From: an uncultured Eubacteriales bacterium
Lineage (GTDB): Bacteria > Bacillota > Clostridia > Oscillospirales > Ruminococcaceae
Length of the DNA: 13,551 bases
Direction of reading: 5' to 3'
Assembly: GCA_959605275.1 (NCBI GenBank)
Contig: CAUHFD010000057.1
Location: 1-13,551, forward strand
In this document: positions 1 through 6,903 of the stretch, piece by piece
How positions within the stretch are numbered: position 1 is the stretch's first letter
Layout: the number at the start of each line of letters is the position of its first letter
Position numbers and translations under genes: made by a program
The notes under the pieces: model-generated
What the model saw: only the letters and a program-made list of their open reading frames with translations
Database searches by the model: none
What the model was told of the DNA's origin: nothing

Positions 1-10
1 CGAGATAAGG

Positions 11-736
11 TTAAAATTCAAGGAAACAATACTGTAAAGCGTCTTGCAGAATAATTTCATACCGATCCATATCCATAGCGGAAAAACCCGGTGTATCTGC
101 CACATACCCTCCGTTATCCAGCTTATACAGCTCCACCTGCCTAGTCGTATGCCGTCCTCTGCCCAGTTTTTTACTGATATCTGCTGTTTCCAACGACAAC
201 TGCGGATCAATGTTGTTAAGCAGCGTTGATTTTCCGACTCCGGAATTGCCGGTAAAAGCGCTTACCTTACCTTCCAGTAGTTGTTTCACCGGCTTTGCCG
301 TTTCGGGAGCATTACCGGACACCAAAAATGTCCGAAATCCTGCAGAAGTATAGCAATCGCATAAGGAATCGCCGGATTGGATATCCGTCTTTGTAATGAC
401 AATTATCGGGTCTATTTTTTTATACTCAGCAATTGCAATCAGCTTGTCCAGAACCAAGGTATTCGGATAAGGTTCGCAGATTGATACAACAAAAATAAGC
501 TGATCTAAATTACTCACCGGAGGGCGTCTTAATTGATTCTTTCGAGGCAGTATTTCGTTAATAACGCCTTTTCCATCTTCTGTTTTCTCAATCAGAACAC
601 GATCTCCGACCAGAGGAGAAAGGGCTTTATTTCGAAAAATCCCGCGCGCCTTACATTCCACAACGCCGCAGTCTGTTTCGACATAATAAAATCCGCCGAT
701 TCCTTTCAGCAATAACCCTTTGGTATCTTTCTGCAA
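11..736 (-). CDS. rsgA: Ribosome small-subunit-dependent GTPase A, cut short by an in-frame TAA
   Basis: RsgA (YjeQ/YloQ) is a circularly permuted GTPase that binds the 30S subunit late in assembly. Visible in order: an N-terminal OB-fold (about residues 1-70), G4 as TKTD (115-118), the P-loop GNSGVGKST (163-171), the switch region GRGRHTTR (about 192-199) and G3 DTPG (214-217). The start is TTG at 736-734, behind a GGAAGGAG site 8 nt upstream. The frame stops at TAA (13-11) after 241 residues, whereas the family is usually about 290-300 and ends in a Cys/His zinc-knuckle domain that is absent here. The ten bases beyond the stop continue in frame as Pro-Tyr-Leu, matching the usual FPEFxPYL context, so the TAA looks like a nonsense change or sequence error, not a natural end. 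It is the last gene of the cluster after prkC, a common Firmicutes order. Identity is certain; integrity is not. Confidence 0.9.
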   Translation of the reverse strand: MQKDTKGLLLKGIGGFYYVETDCGVVECKARGIFRNKALSPLVGDRVLIEKTEDGKGVINEILPRKNQLRRPPVSNLDQLIFVVSICEPYPNTLVLDKLIAIAEYKKIDPIIVITKTDIQSGDSLCDCYTSAGFRTFLVSGNAPETAKPVKQLLEGKVSAFTGNSGVGKSTLLNNIDPQLSLETADISKKLGRGRHTTRQVELYKLDNGGYVADTPGFSAMDMDRYEIILQDALQYCFLEF

Positions 737-766
737 TGCTATTTCTCCTTCCCAAAAATGGTTTCA

Positions 767-778
767 TGTTTGCAAACA
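767..778. repeat. Perfect 12-bp palindrome upstream of rsgA
   Basis: TGTTTGCAAACA is a perfect inverted repeat about 30 nt upstream of the rsgA start, in the prkC-rsgA gap. It has the look of an operator half-site pair, but no regulator or promoter can be assigned from this window. Chance is possible in A+T-rich DNA. Confidence 0.25.
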
Positions 779-797
779 ATTCATAAACAACGATAAC

Positions 798-823
798 AAC
801 GCCCAACCTACCGGATGGGCGTT
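798..823 (-). terminator. Hairpin between prkC and rsgA, weak or partial terminator
   Basis: An 8-bp perfect stem (AACGCCCA with TGGGCGTT) encloses a 10-nt loop, 10 bp after the prkC stop codon. On the minus strand it is followed by GTTATCGTTG, only moderately T-rich, so it is not a classical intrinsic terminator. It could attenuate read-through into rsgA or protect the prkC transcript 3' end. Confidence 0.4.
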
Positions 824-833
824 TATCTATATA

Positions 834-2864
834 TTAGTTTTTGTTCTTATTGTTGTTATCCCGAGGATTGATGATATCACTCGAGGAAGAGGTACTTTCT
901 GACGATACAGAACTGGTTTCACTGGAATCAGAAGAAACAGTAGAATTCTTCGGCAGTAGAACTTCATCGTTTTGGTCAATCTTCGTATAAGTTCCTTTAT
1001 CAAAATTCACTTCATAGGTTGCATATAAAGTATTCTTATACAAAATTTTATAAGTCATCGTACCGGAACCGGTCAGTTCCACAGAGAAATCACCAAGCGC
1101 TCCTTTATAATTTTTCACAGTCGTGACCAAAGAAGTGTTGTGGTATATCTCAAAATCATAAGTTCCGGTTAATCCTTTAGGCAGTTTAACAGTCACATTG
1201 ACCTTGGATTGTTTTGCCGTTCCCGTGCTGACAAAGAGGGTTACCGTATCGCCTTTTTCCACAACCGAACCGGGTCCCGGTTCTGCACTGAGTACTTTGC
1301 CTTTTTCTTCACTGCTCTCTTCGTTTTGGAGTACAACAACAAGACCTTTTGCCTCCAGCTTAGCTTTGGCAGTTGCGGATTTATCTCCTACTACTTCGGG
1401 GATCGTTACCGGATCCGCAGCAGGTCCGGTGCTGGTATATACTCTGATTTCTGTACCGATATCAACTGAAGTACCGATATCCGGAACGGTTTTGACCACG
1501 CAGTCTTTCTCAACAGTCGGGTCGGAAATTTTAAGCTGCTTTGCTGTTAATCCTTCCCGCTCTAAAATATCCTTTGCCTCGGAATAATCGGAGTTGCGCA
1601 CATCCGGCACTGCAACCTGCCTTTTGCCGCTGCTGACTAAAACCTTAATGGTGCCGCCTTTTTTCATCGTTTGGCTGGCTTTCGGATCCTGTTCCATAAT
1701 TTGTCCGGCAGGATATTTATCGCTGGTAGATCTAGATTCTACTTCTATGACTATATCGGCATATTGCGGATCGTTTTTGATTTCATCGTAGACCTTGCCC
1801 ACCAAATCAGGCGCTCTCATTTTCTGAGCCGGATTGCTCATCAAAGCCCATCCTGCAATAAACAGAATGACGAATACGACAAACGCAGAAGCAATCGCCA
1901 GCAAAATCGGAATCGTTTTGGATTTTGTTTCTTCTTCCTCTTCGTCGTCCTCTTCTTCCGGCACTTTATTCTCTACCGCATCAAAATATTTTGTTTTTTC
2001 TTCATCTGAAAAATACTTATACTCAAATAAAATACTTGGATTGCGCTTAAACTCATCAATGTCACGCAGCATCTCAGCCGCACTTTGATAACGTTGAGAC
2101 GGATCCTTTTGCATTGCGCGGACTGTGATTTCTTCCAAACCTTCCGGAATGGTTTCGTTTAACTGACGGGGCATTTTCGGGATTGCCTGCATCTGCATTA
2201 ATGCAATCGATACTGCACTGTCAGCATCAAACGGCAATTTTCCGGTCAACATTTCAAAGAGCATCACGCCAACCGAATAAATGTCGCTTTTCTCGTCCGT
2301 TACATCGCCTCTTGCCTGCTCCGGACTGATATAATGAACCGAACCGATTGCTTTATCGGTCACTGTGCGTCCGTCATCCCGTGCAAAACGAGCAATGCCA
2401 AAATCCATCACCTTGATCGTGCCGTCCTGAAGCAGCATAATATTCTGCGGCTTGATATCACGATGAACGATTCCTTTATCGTGAGCATGCTGCAAAGCAC
2501 GCAGGATCTGCACCGTGAAATGAACTGCTTCTTTCCATCTCAGTACATGCTGCTGTTCAATGTACTCCTTCAGTGTCAAACCATCGACGTATTCCATCAC
2601 AATATACTGGATCCCGTCACCCAGGCTGACATCGAATATCTTTACAATATTGGGGTGTGATAACACTGCAATTGCTTTGGATTCATTCCGAAACCGTCTC
2701 AGAAATTCATCATTTGACAAATACTCATCTTTCAGTATTTTTACTGCGACAATTTTATCCTCGATGATATCAGTCGCTTTGTAAACATTGGCCATTCCGC
2801 CAACGCCGATCAGCTCTTTGATATCATACCTTCCTCCCAGGCGCTTGCCTATATACTTATCCAT
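834..2864 (-). CDS. prkC: PASTA-domain eukaryotic-type Ser/Thr protein kinase
   Basis: PrkC/StkP-type membrane kinase that phosphorylates cytoplasmic proteins in response to muropeptides or lipid II. Numbered from Met at 2864 (676 aa): glycine loop GVGGMANVYKA (20-30), catalytic Lys42, HRDIKPQN (134-141), DFG (154-156), SPEQ (180-183). A very acidic juxtamembrane stretch (302-312) precedes one transmembrane helix (about 317-342). Three extracellular PASTA repeats follow (about 346-413, 415-481, 484-548), then a beta-rich extra domain and a Ser-rich tail ending in an Asn/Lys stretch. An in-frame ATG at 2897 would add 11 residues, but no Shine-Dalgarno precedes it. I prefer 2864, which fits the family start (MDKYIGKRLGGRYDI) with GGTGG just upstream. 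The gene for its opposing PP2C phosphatase lies immediately upstream, the usual pairing. Confidence 0.96.
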   Translation of the reverse strand: MDKYIGKRLGGRYDIKELIGVGGMANVYKATDIIEDKIVAVKILKDEYLSNDEFLRRFRNESKAIAVLSHPNIVKIFDVSLGDGIQYIVMEYVDGLTLKEYIEQQHVLRWKEAVHFTVQILRALQHAHDKGIVHRDIKPQNIMLLQDGTIKVMDFGIARFARDDGRTVTDKAIGSVHYISPEQARGDVTDEKSDIYSVGVMLFEMLTGKLPFDADSAVSIALMQMQAIPKMPRQLNETIPEGLEEITVRAMQKDPSQRYQSAAEMLRDIDEFKRNPSILFEYKYFSDEEKTKYFDAVENKVPEEEDDEEEEETKSKTIPILLAIASAFVVFVILFIAGWALMSNPAQKMRAPDLVGKVYDEIKNDPQYADIVIEVESRSTSDKYPAGQIMEQDPKASQTMKKGGTIKVLVSSGKRQVAVPDVRNSDYSEAKDILEREGLTAKQLKISDPTVEKDCVVKTVPDIGTSVDIGTEIRVYTSTGPAADPVTIPEVVGDKSATAKAKLEAKGLVVVLQNEESSEEKGKVLSAEPGPGSVVEKGDTVTLFVSTGTAKQSKVNVTVKLPKGLTGTYDFEIYHNTSLVTTVKNYKGALGDFSVELTGSGTMTYKILYKNTLYATYEVNFDKGTYTKIDQNDEVLLPKNSTVSSDSSETSSVSSESTSSSSDIINPRDNNNKNKN

Positions 2865-2907
2865 TTCAACCACCATTCCTTTTTTGATCTGCATCATTTA
2901 CAGTTAA

Positions 2908-3639
2908 TTATACAGCAGCAATTATAGCAGTTATATTATCAAGCCCACCCGCATTGCAGGCGGCATTAACCAATTTTTTACAGGCAGAATCAATATCACT
3001 GTCCTGCAGTATACGGGTCAGAATATCGGTCGGACAAAAATTCGTCAATCCGTCGGTACAAAGCAAAAGCTTATCCCCGTCTTGTAAAGGCTGTTCCATA
3101 TAGTCCACAGAAAGCTGTTTATAAGCGCCGACCGCTCTTGTAAGAAGATTTTTATGCGGATAATCATCTGCATCCGATTCAGAGAGCTTACCTTGCGCAA
3201 TCAGTTCCTGTACAATGGAATGATCGGTCGTCATTTGCGTCAGTTCATTATTCCGGAACAAATACACCCGGCTGTCTCCGACATGAGATATATATGCTTC
3301 TTTTTCTTTTAAAATGATTACGACCGCAGTCGTGCCCATTCCCGTTAATTCCGGCTGTTGTTTTGCTTTGGCATAAATTTCGGTGTTTGCGGCTCCGATC
3401 GCTGTCAGCATCAAATTGCGGATCGAATTCGCATCCATATCTGAGCGATAACCTGCTTTCAACCGTTCGGTAATGATATCGCTCGCCATTGAGCTTGCAA
3501 TATCACCGCCGTTTTCTCCGCCCATACCGTCACATACCAGTGCATAATAGGTTTGATCATCTAAAAGACCATATTCAAAAGTATCTTGATTATTGTCCCG
3601 CGACAAGCCAATATCTGTGATTCCGCCTATCTTAACCAA
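2908..3639 (-). CDS. stp: PP2C-family Ser/Thr phosphatase, likely initiated at an internal TTG
   Basis: PP2C (PPM) phosphatase that removes phosphate from PrkC and its substrates; soluble, Mn2+/Mg2+ dependent. Recognisable motifs in order: RDNNQDTF, VCDGMGGENGG, GMGTTAVV, HVGDSRVYLF, DHSIVQELI, LTRAVG, LLLCTDGLTN and GGLDNITAII, which supply the metal-binding Asp and Gly residues of the family. From TTG at 3639 the product is 243 aa, the normal size for bacterial Stp/PrpC. The start is supported by AAGGAGG at 3654-3648 with an 8-nt spacer. The same frame is open from rlmN, so a fused RlmN-Stp protein would also be possible. Located between rlmN and prkC, as usual in Firmicutes. Function is certain; separate versus fused translation is not. 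Confidence 0.85.
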   Translation of the reverse strand: MVKIGGITDIGLSRDNNQDTFEYGLLDDQTYYALVCDGMGGENGGDIASSMASDIITERLKAGYRSDMDANSIRNLMLTAIGAANTEIYAKAKQQPELTGMGTTAVVIILKEKEAYISHVGDSRVYLFRNNELTQMTTDHSIVQELIAQGKLSESDADDYPHKNLLTRAVGAYKQLSVDYMEQPLQDGDKLLLCTDGLTNFCPTDILTRILQDSDIDSACKKLVNAACNAGGLDNITAIIAAV

Positions 3640-4689
3640 GCTACCAGCCTCCTTTTTCACAGCTTCACGACGAAGCTGTCCGCAAGCGGCGTTAATATCC
3701 GCCCCTAATGTTCGCCTCACAGTTGTATTAATTCCCTGCTGCATTAATATATTTTGAAATTTTGTTACATTCTGCGGTTTTGAAGAACGATACTTATCCC
3801 GCCGTTCCGATACTTCATTCATCGGAATCAAATTTACATGGCAGAGCATGCCTTTTAATTTTTGGGCAAGTTCCAACGCATGTTCTTCTTTATCATTGAC
3901 ACCTTGTATCAGTGCATATTCAAAGGACACCCTTCTTCCGGTATCTTTTGCGTAATTTCGGCAGGCGTCAAGAAGCTGCTCCATATTCCATCTTTGGTTG
4001 ACCGGCATGGACGCCGACCGTATTCTGTCATTCGGCGCATGTAAAGAAACAGTTAGGGTCAATCCCAAGTGCTTTTGTGCCAGCAAATTGATTTTATCCA
4101 CCAACCCGCAAGTTGACAATGTAATATGGCGCAAACTCATATTATATCCTTCGGGAGCTGACACCAATTCCAAAAAACGCAGTACGTTATCAAAATTATC
4201 CAACGGTTCACCGATTCCCATTAAAACCACATTGGATATTTTTTCCCCGGTATCCTTCTCGGCGGTATAAATCTGCTGTAATATTTCAGAGGGAGACAAA
4301 TTTCTCACAAATCCCGCAATTGTCGACGCACAGAATTGACACCCCATTTTACAACCCACTTGTGTTGAGATGCAAAGGCTGTTTCCGTAACGATAGCGCA
4401 TAAGCACACTTTCCATACAGGAACCATCTGAAAGAGCATATAAGTATTTTACCGTATTATCTATGTCAGATACAAGTCTTTTTTTTATTTTTAGTGAAGT
4501 TATGTAAAAACTTTCTGCTAACTCCTCCCTAAATTTGGCAGAAATGTTGGTCATTTTTTCAAAACTATCCACTTTTTCACAATGCAGCCAGCGAAAAATC
4601 TGTTTTGCACGAAATTTTGGCACTTCGTGCTCTGTCATATAATCTTCTAATTCTTTCAAAGAATAAGATAAAATGTCCTGTTTTTTCAT
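2908..4689 (-). CDS. rlmN: RlmN (23S rRNA A2503/tRNA A37 C2-methyltransferase) in one open frame with a PP2C phosphatase
   Basis: Residues 1-350 are a complete RlmN, a radical-SAM enzyme that methylates C2 of A2503 in 23S rRNA and of A37 in some tRNAs. The cluster motif CxxxCxxC is at Cys113, 117 and 120. Cys106 matches the second catalytic Cys, and Cys336 in AACGQLRR matches the methyl-carrying Cys. The start is ATG 4689, 34 nt after the rsmB stop, behind AAGGTGGTGG; an in-frame ATG at 4761 would overlap rsmB and is less likely. No stop separates RlmN from the following PP2C domain (from residue 351), giving a 593-residue frame. These are normally two adjacent genes. A perfect Shine-Dalgarno and TTG at the junction, plus a TAG in the -1 frame, suggest the phosphatase can start by itself and that a stop was lost or a base is missing. 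Confidence 0.9.
   Translation of the reverse strand: MKKQDILSYSLKELEDYMTEHEVPKFRAKQIFRWLHCEKVDSFEKMTNISAKFREELAESFYITSLKIKKRLVSDIDNTVKYLYALSDGSCMESVLMRYRYGNSLCISTQVGCKMGCQFCASTIAGFVRNLSPSEILQQIYTAEKDTGEKISNVVLMGIGEPLDNFDNVLRFLELVSAPEGYNMSLRHITLSTCGLVDKINLLAQKHLGLTLTVSLHAPNDRIRSASMPVNQRWNMEQLLDACRNYAKDTGRRVSFEYALIQGVNDKEEHALELAQKLKGMLCHVNLIPMNEVSERRDKYRSSKPQNVTKFQNILMQQGINTTVRRTLGADINAACGQLRREAVKKEAGSLVKIGGITDIGLSRDNNQDTFEYGLLDDQTYYALVCDGMGGENGGDIASSMASDIITERLKAGYRSDMDANSIRNLMLTAIGAANTEIYAKAKQQPELTGMGTTAVVIILKEKEAYISHVGDSRVYLFRNNELTQMTTDHSIVQELIAQGKLSESDADDYPHKNLLTRAVGAYKQLSVDYMEQPLQDGDKLLLCTDGLTNFCPTDILTRILQDSDIDSACKKLVNAACNAGGLDNITAIIAAV
3648..3654 (-). promoter_or_regulatory. Shine-Dalgarno for stp inside the rlmN 3' end
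   Basis: AAGGAGG on the minus strand, 8 nt before TTG 3639-3637. It is the best evidence that the phosphatase is translated independently although the rlmN frame runs through it. Confidence 0.7.
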
Positions 4690-4723
4690 CGAAGCACCAC
4701 CACCTTGTTCCTGAAATGAATGA

Positions 4724-6049
4724 TTAACTGATTCGCTGAAAACGTGCAAAAAAGAAACCATCTGAACCGTTTTTGTCGGGAAATAGAGTTACCATTCCTT
4801 TTCCATCTATTTCTGAATATCCTGTATCGGTAATCGGCATCAGCCGATAATTATTATTTTCCTCTAAAAATCGCTCTGCTACTTTCTCGTTTTCTTCTAT
4901 ATTTAAAGAGCAGGTAGAATAAAGCAGTACCCCGCCGCATTTCAGATATCGGGATGCGTTTTGCAAAATAGAATATTGAATCTCCGGCAGCCGTTCCAAA
5001 TCCTCCGGCTGTTTATATTTGATCTCCGGCTTGCGTCGAATCACACCAAGACCGGCACAAGGTACATCGCATAAAACGCGATCCGCTCCGACTAGCTCAG
5101 GTAAAAAGCAGTTGGCATTGGCAGTTCCGATCTTTATATTGCTGATTCCCAGTCGTTTTGCACCCGTTTCAATCAAATGAGTGCGTTTCGGGTACAAATC
5201 AAAGGATTCAAGCGTTCCGCTGTTCTCCATTAATAATGCAGTAGTAAAGCTTTTCCCACCCGGAGCAGCGCACAAATCCAAAATACGTTCTCCCTTTTGG
5301 GGAGCAAGCGCCAAACAGCATAGCTGCGAAGCAATATCCTGAACATAGAAGAGTCCCTGCCGATAAGAAGGCAATTGTTCGATATCTCCGCTTTTTTCAA
5401 TGGTAATGCAATTTTGTACAATGGGATGCAGCCGCGCTATTACTTTTTCATCACGCAGCCGCTGTAAAAGCGCCTCAGCAGTGATTTTCAAGGTATTCAC
5501 CCGAACAGTCACCGGAGGTCTGCCCAATGAATGCGCCAATATTTGCTCTGTTCGTTCCATTCCATATTCCGATATCCATTTTTTCACCAACCACTCTGGA
5601 CAAGAATACCGAACCGAATAACAGAAAGACAAATTCTGGGAATCCGGATAAGCAATCTGATTATGATCCCGCACAAAGCTGCGCAAAACAGCGTTGACAA
5701 ACCCCTTGGCGCTCTTTTTACGGCAATATTCCGCCAGCATAACGCTCTCATTTACCGCCGCGGAATCAGGAATGGCATCCATAAAAGCGAGTTGATAAAC
5801 ACCCATCCGCAAAACAGATAAAATGTCAAAAGAAATTTTATTTAATTTTAAATTAGAATATTGTTGTATCACATAATCCAAAGTGATTTTTCGTTCCAAA
5901 ACACCATAAAACAAGGCAGTAACCAGAGAACGATCCTGGGCTGACAACTGACTTTGCGACAGCGCAGCGTTCAATGCCAAATTAGAATAAGCTTGTCCCT
6001 TTTCTGCTTTTATTAAAAGATTCAGGGCAGTTTGTCGAGCAGTTTCCAT
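4724..6049 (-). CDS. rsmB: 16S rRNA (cytosine(967)-C5)-methyltransferase
   Basis: RsmB (Sun/Fmu) makes m5C967 in 16S rRNA using SAM. At 441 aa it has the usual length. An N-terminal NusB-like RNA-binding helical domain (about 1-130) is followed by a Rossmann methyltransferase domain: SAM motif LDLCAAPGGK (257-266), DVPCAGLGVIRRKPE (328-342) with Cys331, and YSTCS (377-381) with Cys380. These two Cys are the pair used by m5C RNA methyltransferases, Cys380 as the likely nucleophile. It ends with TAA, 34 nt before the rlmN ATG. The start is odd: the good AAAGGAGG lies 22 nt upstream of ATG 6049, too far for normal use, and precedes an out-of-frame ATG at 6068 instead. No in-frame start lies closer, because TGA is in frame two codons before ATG 6049. 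Confidence 0.96.
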   Translation of the reverse strand: METARQTALNLLIKAEKGQAYSNLALNAALSQSQLSAQDRSLVTALFYGVLERKITLDYVIQQYSNLKLNKISFDILSVLRMGVYQLAFMDAIPDSAAVNESVMLAEYCRKKSAKGFVNAVLRSFVRDHNQIAYPDSQNLSFCYSVRYSCPEWLVKKWISEYGMERTEQILAHSLGRPPVTVRVNTLKITAEALLQRLRDEKVIARLHPIVQNCITIEKSGDIEQLPSYRQGLFYVQDIASQLCCLALAPQKGERILDLCAAPGGKSFTTALLMENSGTLESFDLYPKRTHLIETGAKRLGISNIKIGTANANCFLPELVGADRVLCDVPCAGLGVIRRKPEIKYKQPEDLERLPEIQYSILQNASRYLKCGGVLLYSTCSLNIEENEKVAERFLEENNNYRLMPITDTGYSEIDGKGMVTLFPDKNGSDGFFFARFQRIS

Positions 6050-6068
6050 ATATCAGCGTGTCCGCCAT
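5982..6068 (-). CDS. Possible 28-codon upstream reading frame overlapping the rsmB start
   Basis: ATG at 6068 follows AAAGGAGG with a 3-nt spacer and opens 28 codons (starting MADTLIYGNC) that end at TAA 5984-5982, in a different frame from rsmB and overlapping its first 68 bases. It has no recognisable domain. It may be a coupling or leader frame, or a relic of a shifted rsmB 5' end; it may equally never be translated. Confidence 0.2.
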   Translation of the reverse strand: MADTLIYGNCSTNCPESFNKSRKGTSLF

Positions 6069-6094
6069 ACGCCTCCTTTACGGCTCTTTATGAA

Positions 6095-6787
6095 TTAATC
6101 TCTTCTTCTGCCGGTAAGCGCCAACAATCTCAGCAGGTTTCCTACTGCTACCAACAATGCTCCAACATAAGTCAAAGCAGCAGCGGTAAGCACTTTTTTT
6201 GCTCCGGTATATTCTTCCCCAACCAAAATATTATCATTTTTTAATGTATTCAGCGCTCTTTTACTTGCATTGAATTCTACCGGCAAAGTAATAAACTGAA
6301 AGAATACCACCGCAATAAACAACCAAATACCGATTGTGATCAACGGTTCAAAAGAAAAGATCACACCCAAAATAGCAAGCGGAAACGCCAATGTTGAACC
6401 GATATTCGTAAGCGGAATAATGGCATTTCTGATCTTAATCGGCAGATATCCTTTACTGTACTGTATAGCATGTCCGACTTCATGCGCGGCAACACCGATA
6501 GAGGCAACCGAAGTGCTGTGATATACTGACTCGGACAGACGTATCACATTGGCACGGGGATCAAAATGATCGGTCAGATTTCCGCTTGTCATTTCAATTC
6601 TGACATGAAATAATCCGTTTTGATCCAATATTTGTCTGGCAATCATAACGGCGGTATATCCCTGCCCACTATGATACCCGGCATATTTGTGAAAGGTGCT
6701 TTTCACCTTAAACTGCGCCCATGCAGCAAAAATGAGCGGCGGAATAACAAATAAAATGTAATAATAATCAAAATAGAAAAACGGCAT
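6095..6787 (-). CDS. YugP-family membrane zinc metallopeptidase
   Basis: Integral-membrane zinc-dependent protease of the YugP type (Zn_peptidase_2), 230 aa, the usual family size; its substrate is unknown. Visible: an N-terminal hydrophobic helix (about 7-24), the zinc motif HEVGH at 102-106 (His102, Glu103, His106), a likely third ligand Glu171 in PVEFNASKRAL, hydrophobic segments at about 121-145 and 148-170, and a C-terminal one at about 200-222, ending in Arg-Arg-Arg-Asp. The start is ATG 6787 behind GGAAGGGA. It lies between fmt and rsmB, its common place in clostridial genomes, and is the first gene after the only sizeable gap in the cluster. Family assignment is firm; physiological role is not known. 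Confidence 0.92.
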   Translation of the reverse strand: MPFFYFDYYYILFVIPPLIFAAWAQFKVKSTFHKYAGYHSGQGYTAVMIARQILDQNGLFHVRIEMTSGNLTDHFDPRANVIRLSESVYHSTSVASIGVAAHEVGHAIQYSKGYLPIKIRNAIIPLTNIGSTLAFPLAILGVIFSFEPLITIGIWLFIAVVFFQFITLPVEFNASKRALNTLKNDNILVGEEYTGAKKVLTAAALTYVGALLVAVGNLLRLLALTGRRRD

Positions 6788-6817
6788 AACGTTCGTTCCC
6801 TTCCGAAAAAATAAAAA

Positions 6818-6884
6818 TGTTCATTTCTTTATTATCTTTATTATATAGAACTTTTTAAAAAATATATATGATTATGAATGAACA
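6818..6884. repeat. 8-bp inverted repeat flanking the candidate promoter
   Basis: TGTTCATT at 6818-6825 and AATGAACA at 6877-6884 are perfect inverted copies 51 bp apart, bracketing the TATAAT in the fmt-metallopeptidase gap. They could be spaced operator half-sites or the foot of a long A+T-rich stem; no U-tract follows, so this is not a terminator. Confidence 0.25.
6840..6868 (-). promoter_or_regulatory. Candidate internal promoter upstream of the zinc metallopeptidase gene
   Basis: A perfect TATAAT (-10) occupies 6845-6840 on the minus strand inside a 116-bp A+T-rich gap (6788-6903). The six bases at the 17-nt spacing, TATATA, are a poor -35, though A- and T-tracts upstream could act as an UP element. 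It would drive the metallopeptidase, rsmB, rlmN, stp, prkC and rsgA independently of the upstream genes. A+T richness makes a chance match quite possible. Confidence 0.35.
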
Positions 6885-6903
6885 AATTATGTCGGTAAAA
6901 AAC

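Noticed and set aside
1198..2088. Several plus-strand open frames rich in Ser opposite prkC
   Set aside because: They are antisense shadows of the kinase; the poly-Ser run is the complement of the acidic juxtamembrane codons. No ribosome site or family match.
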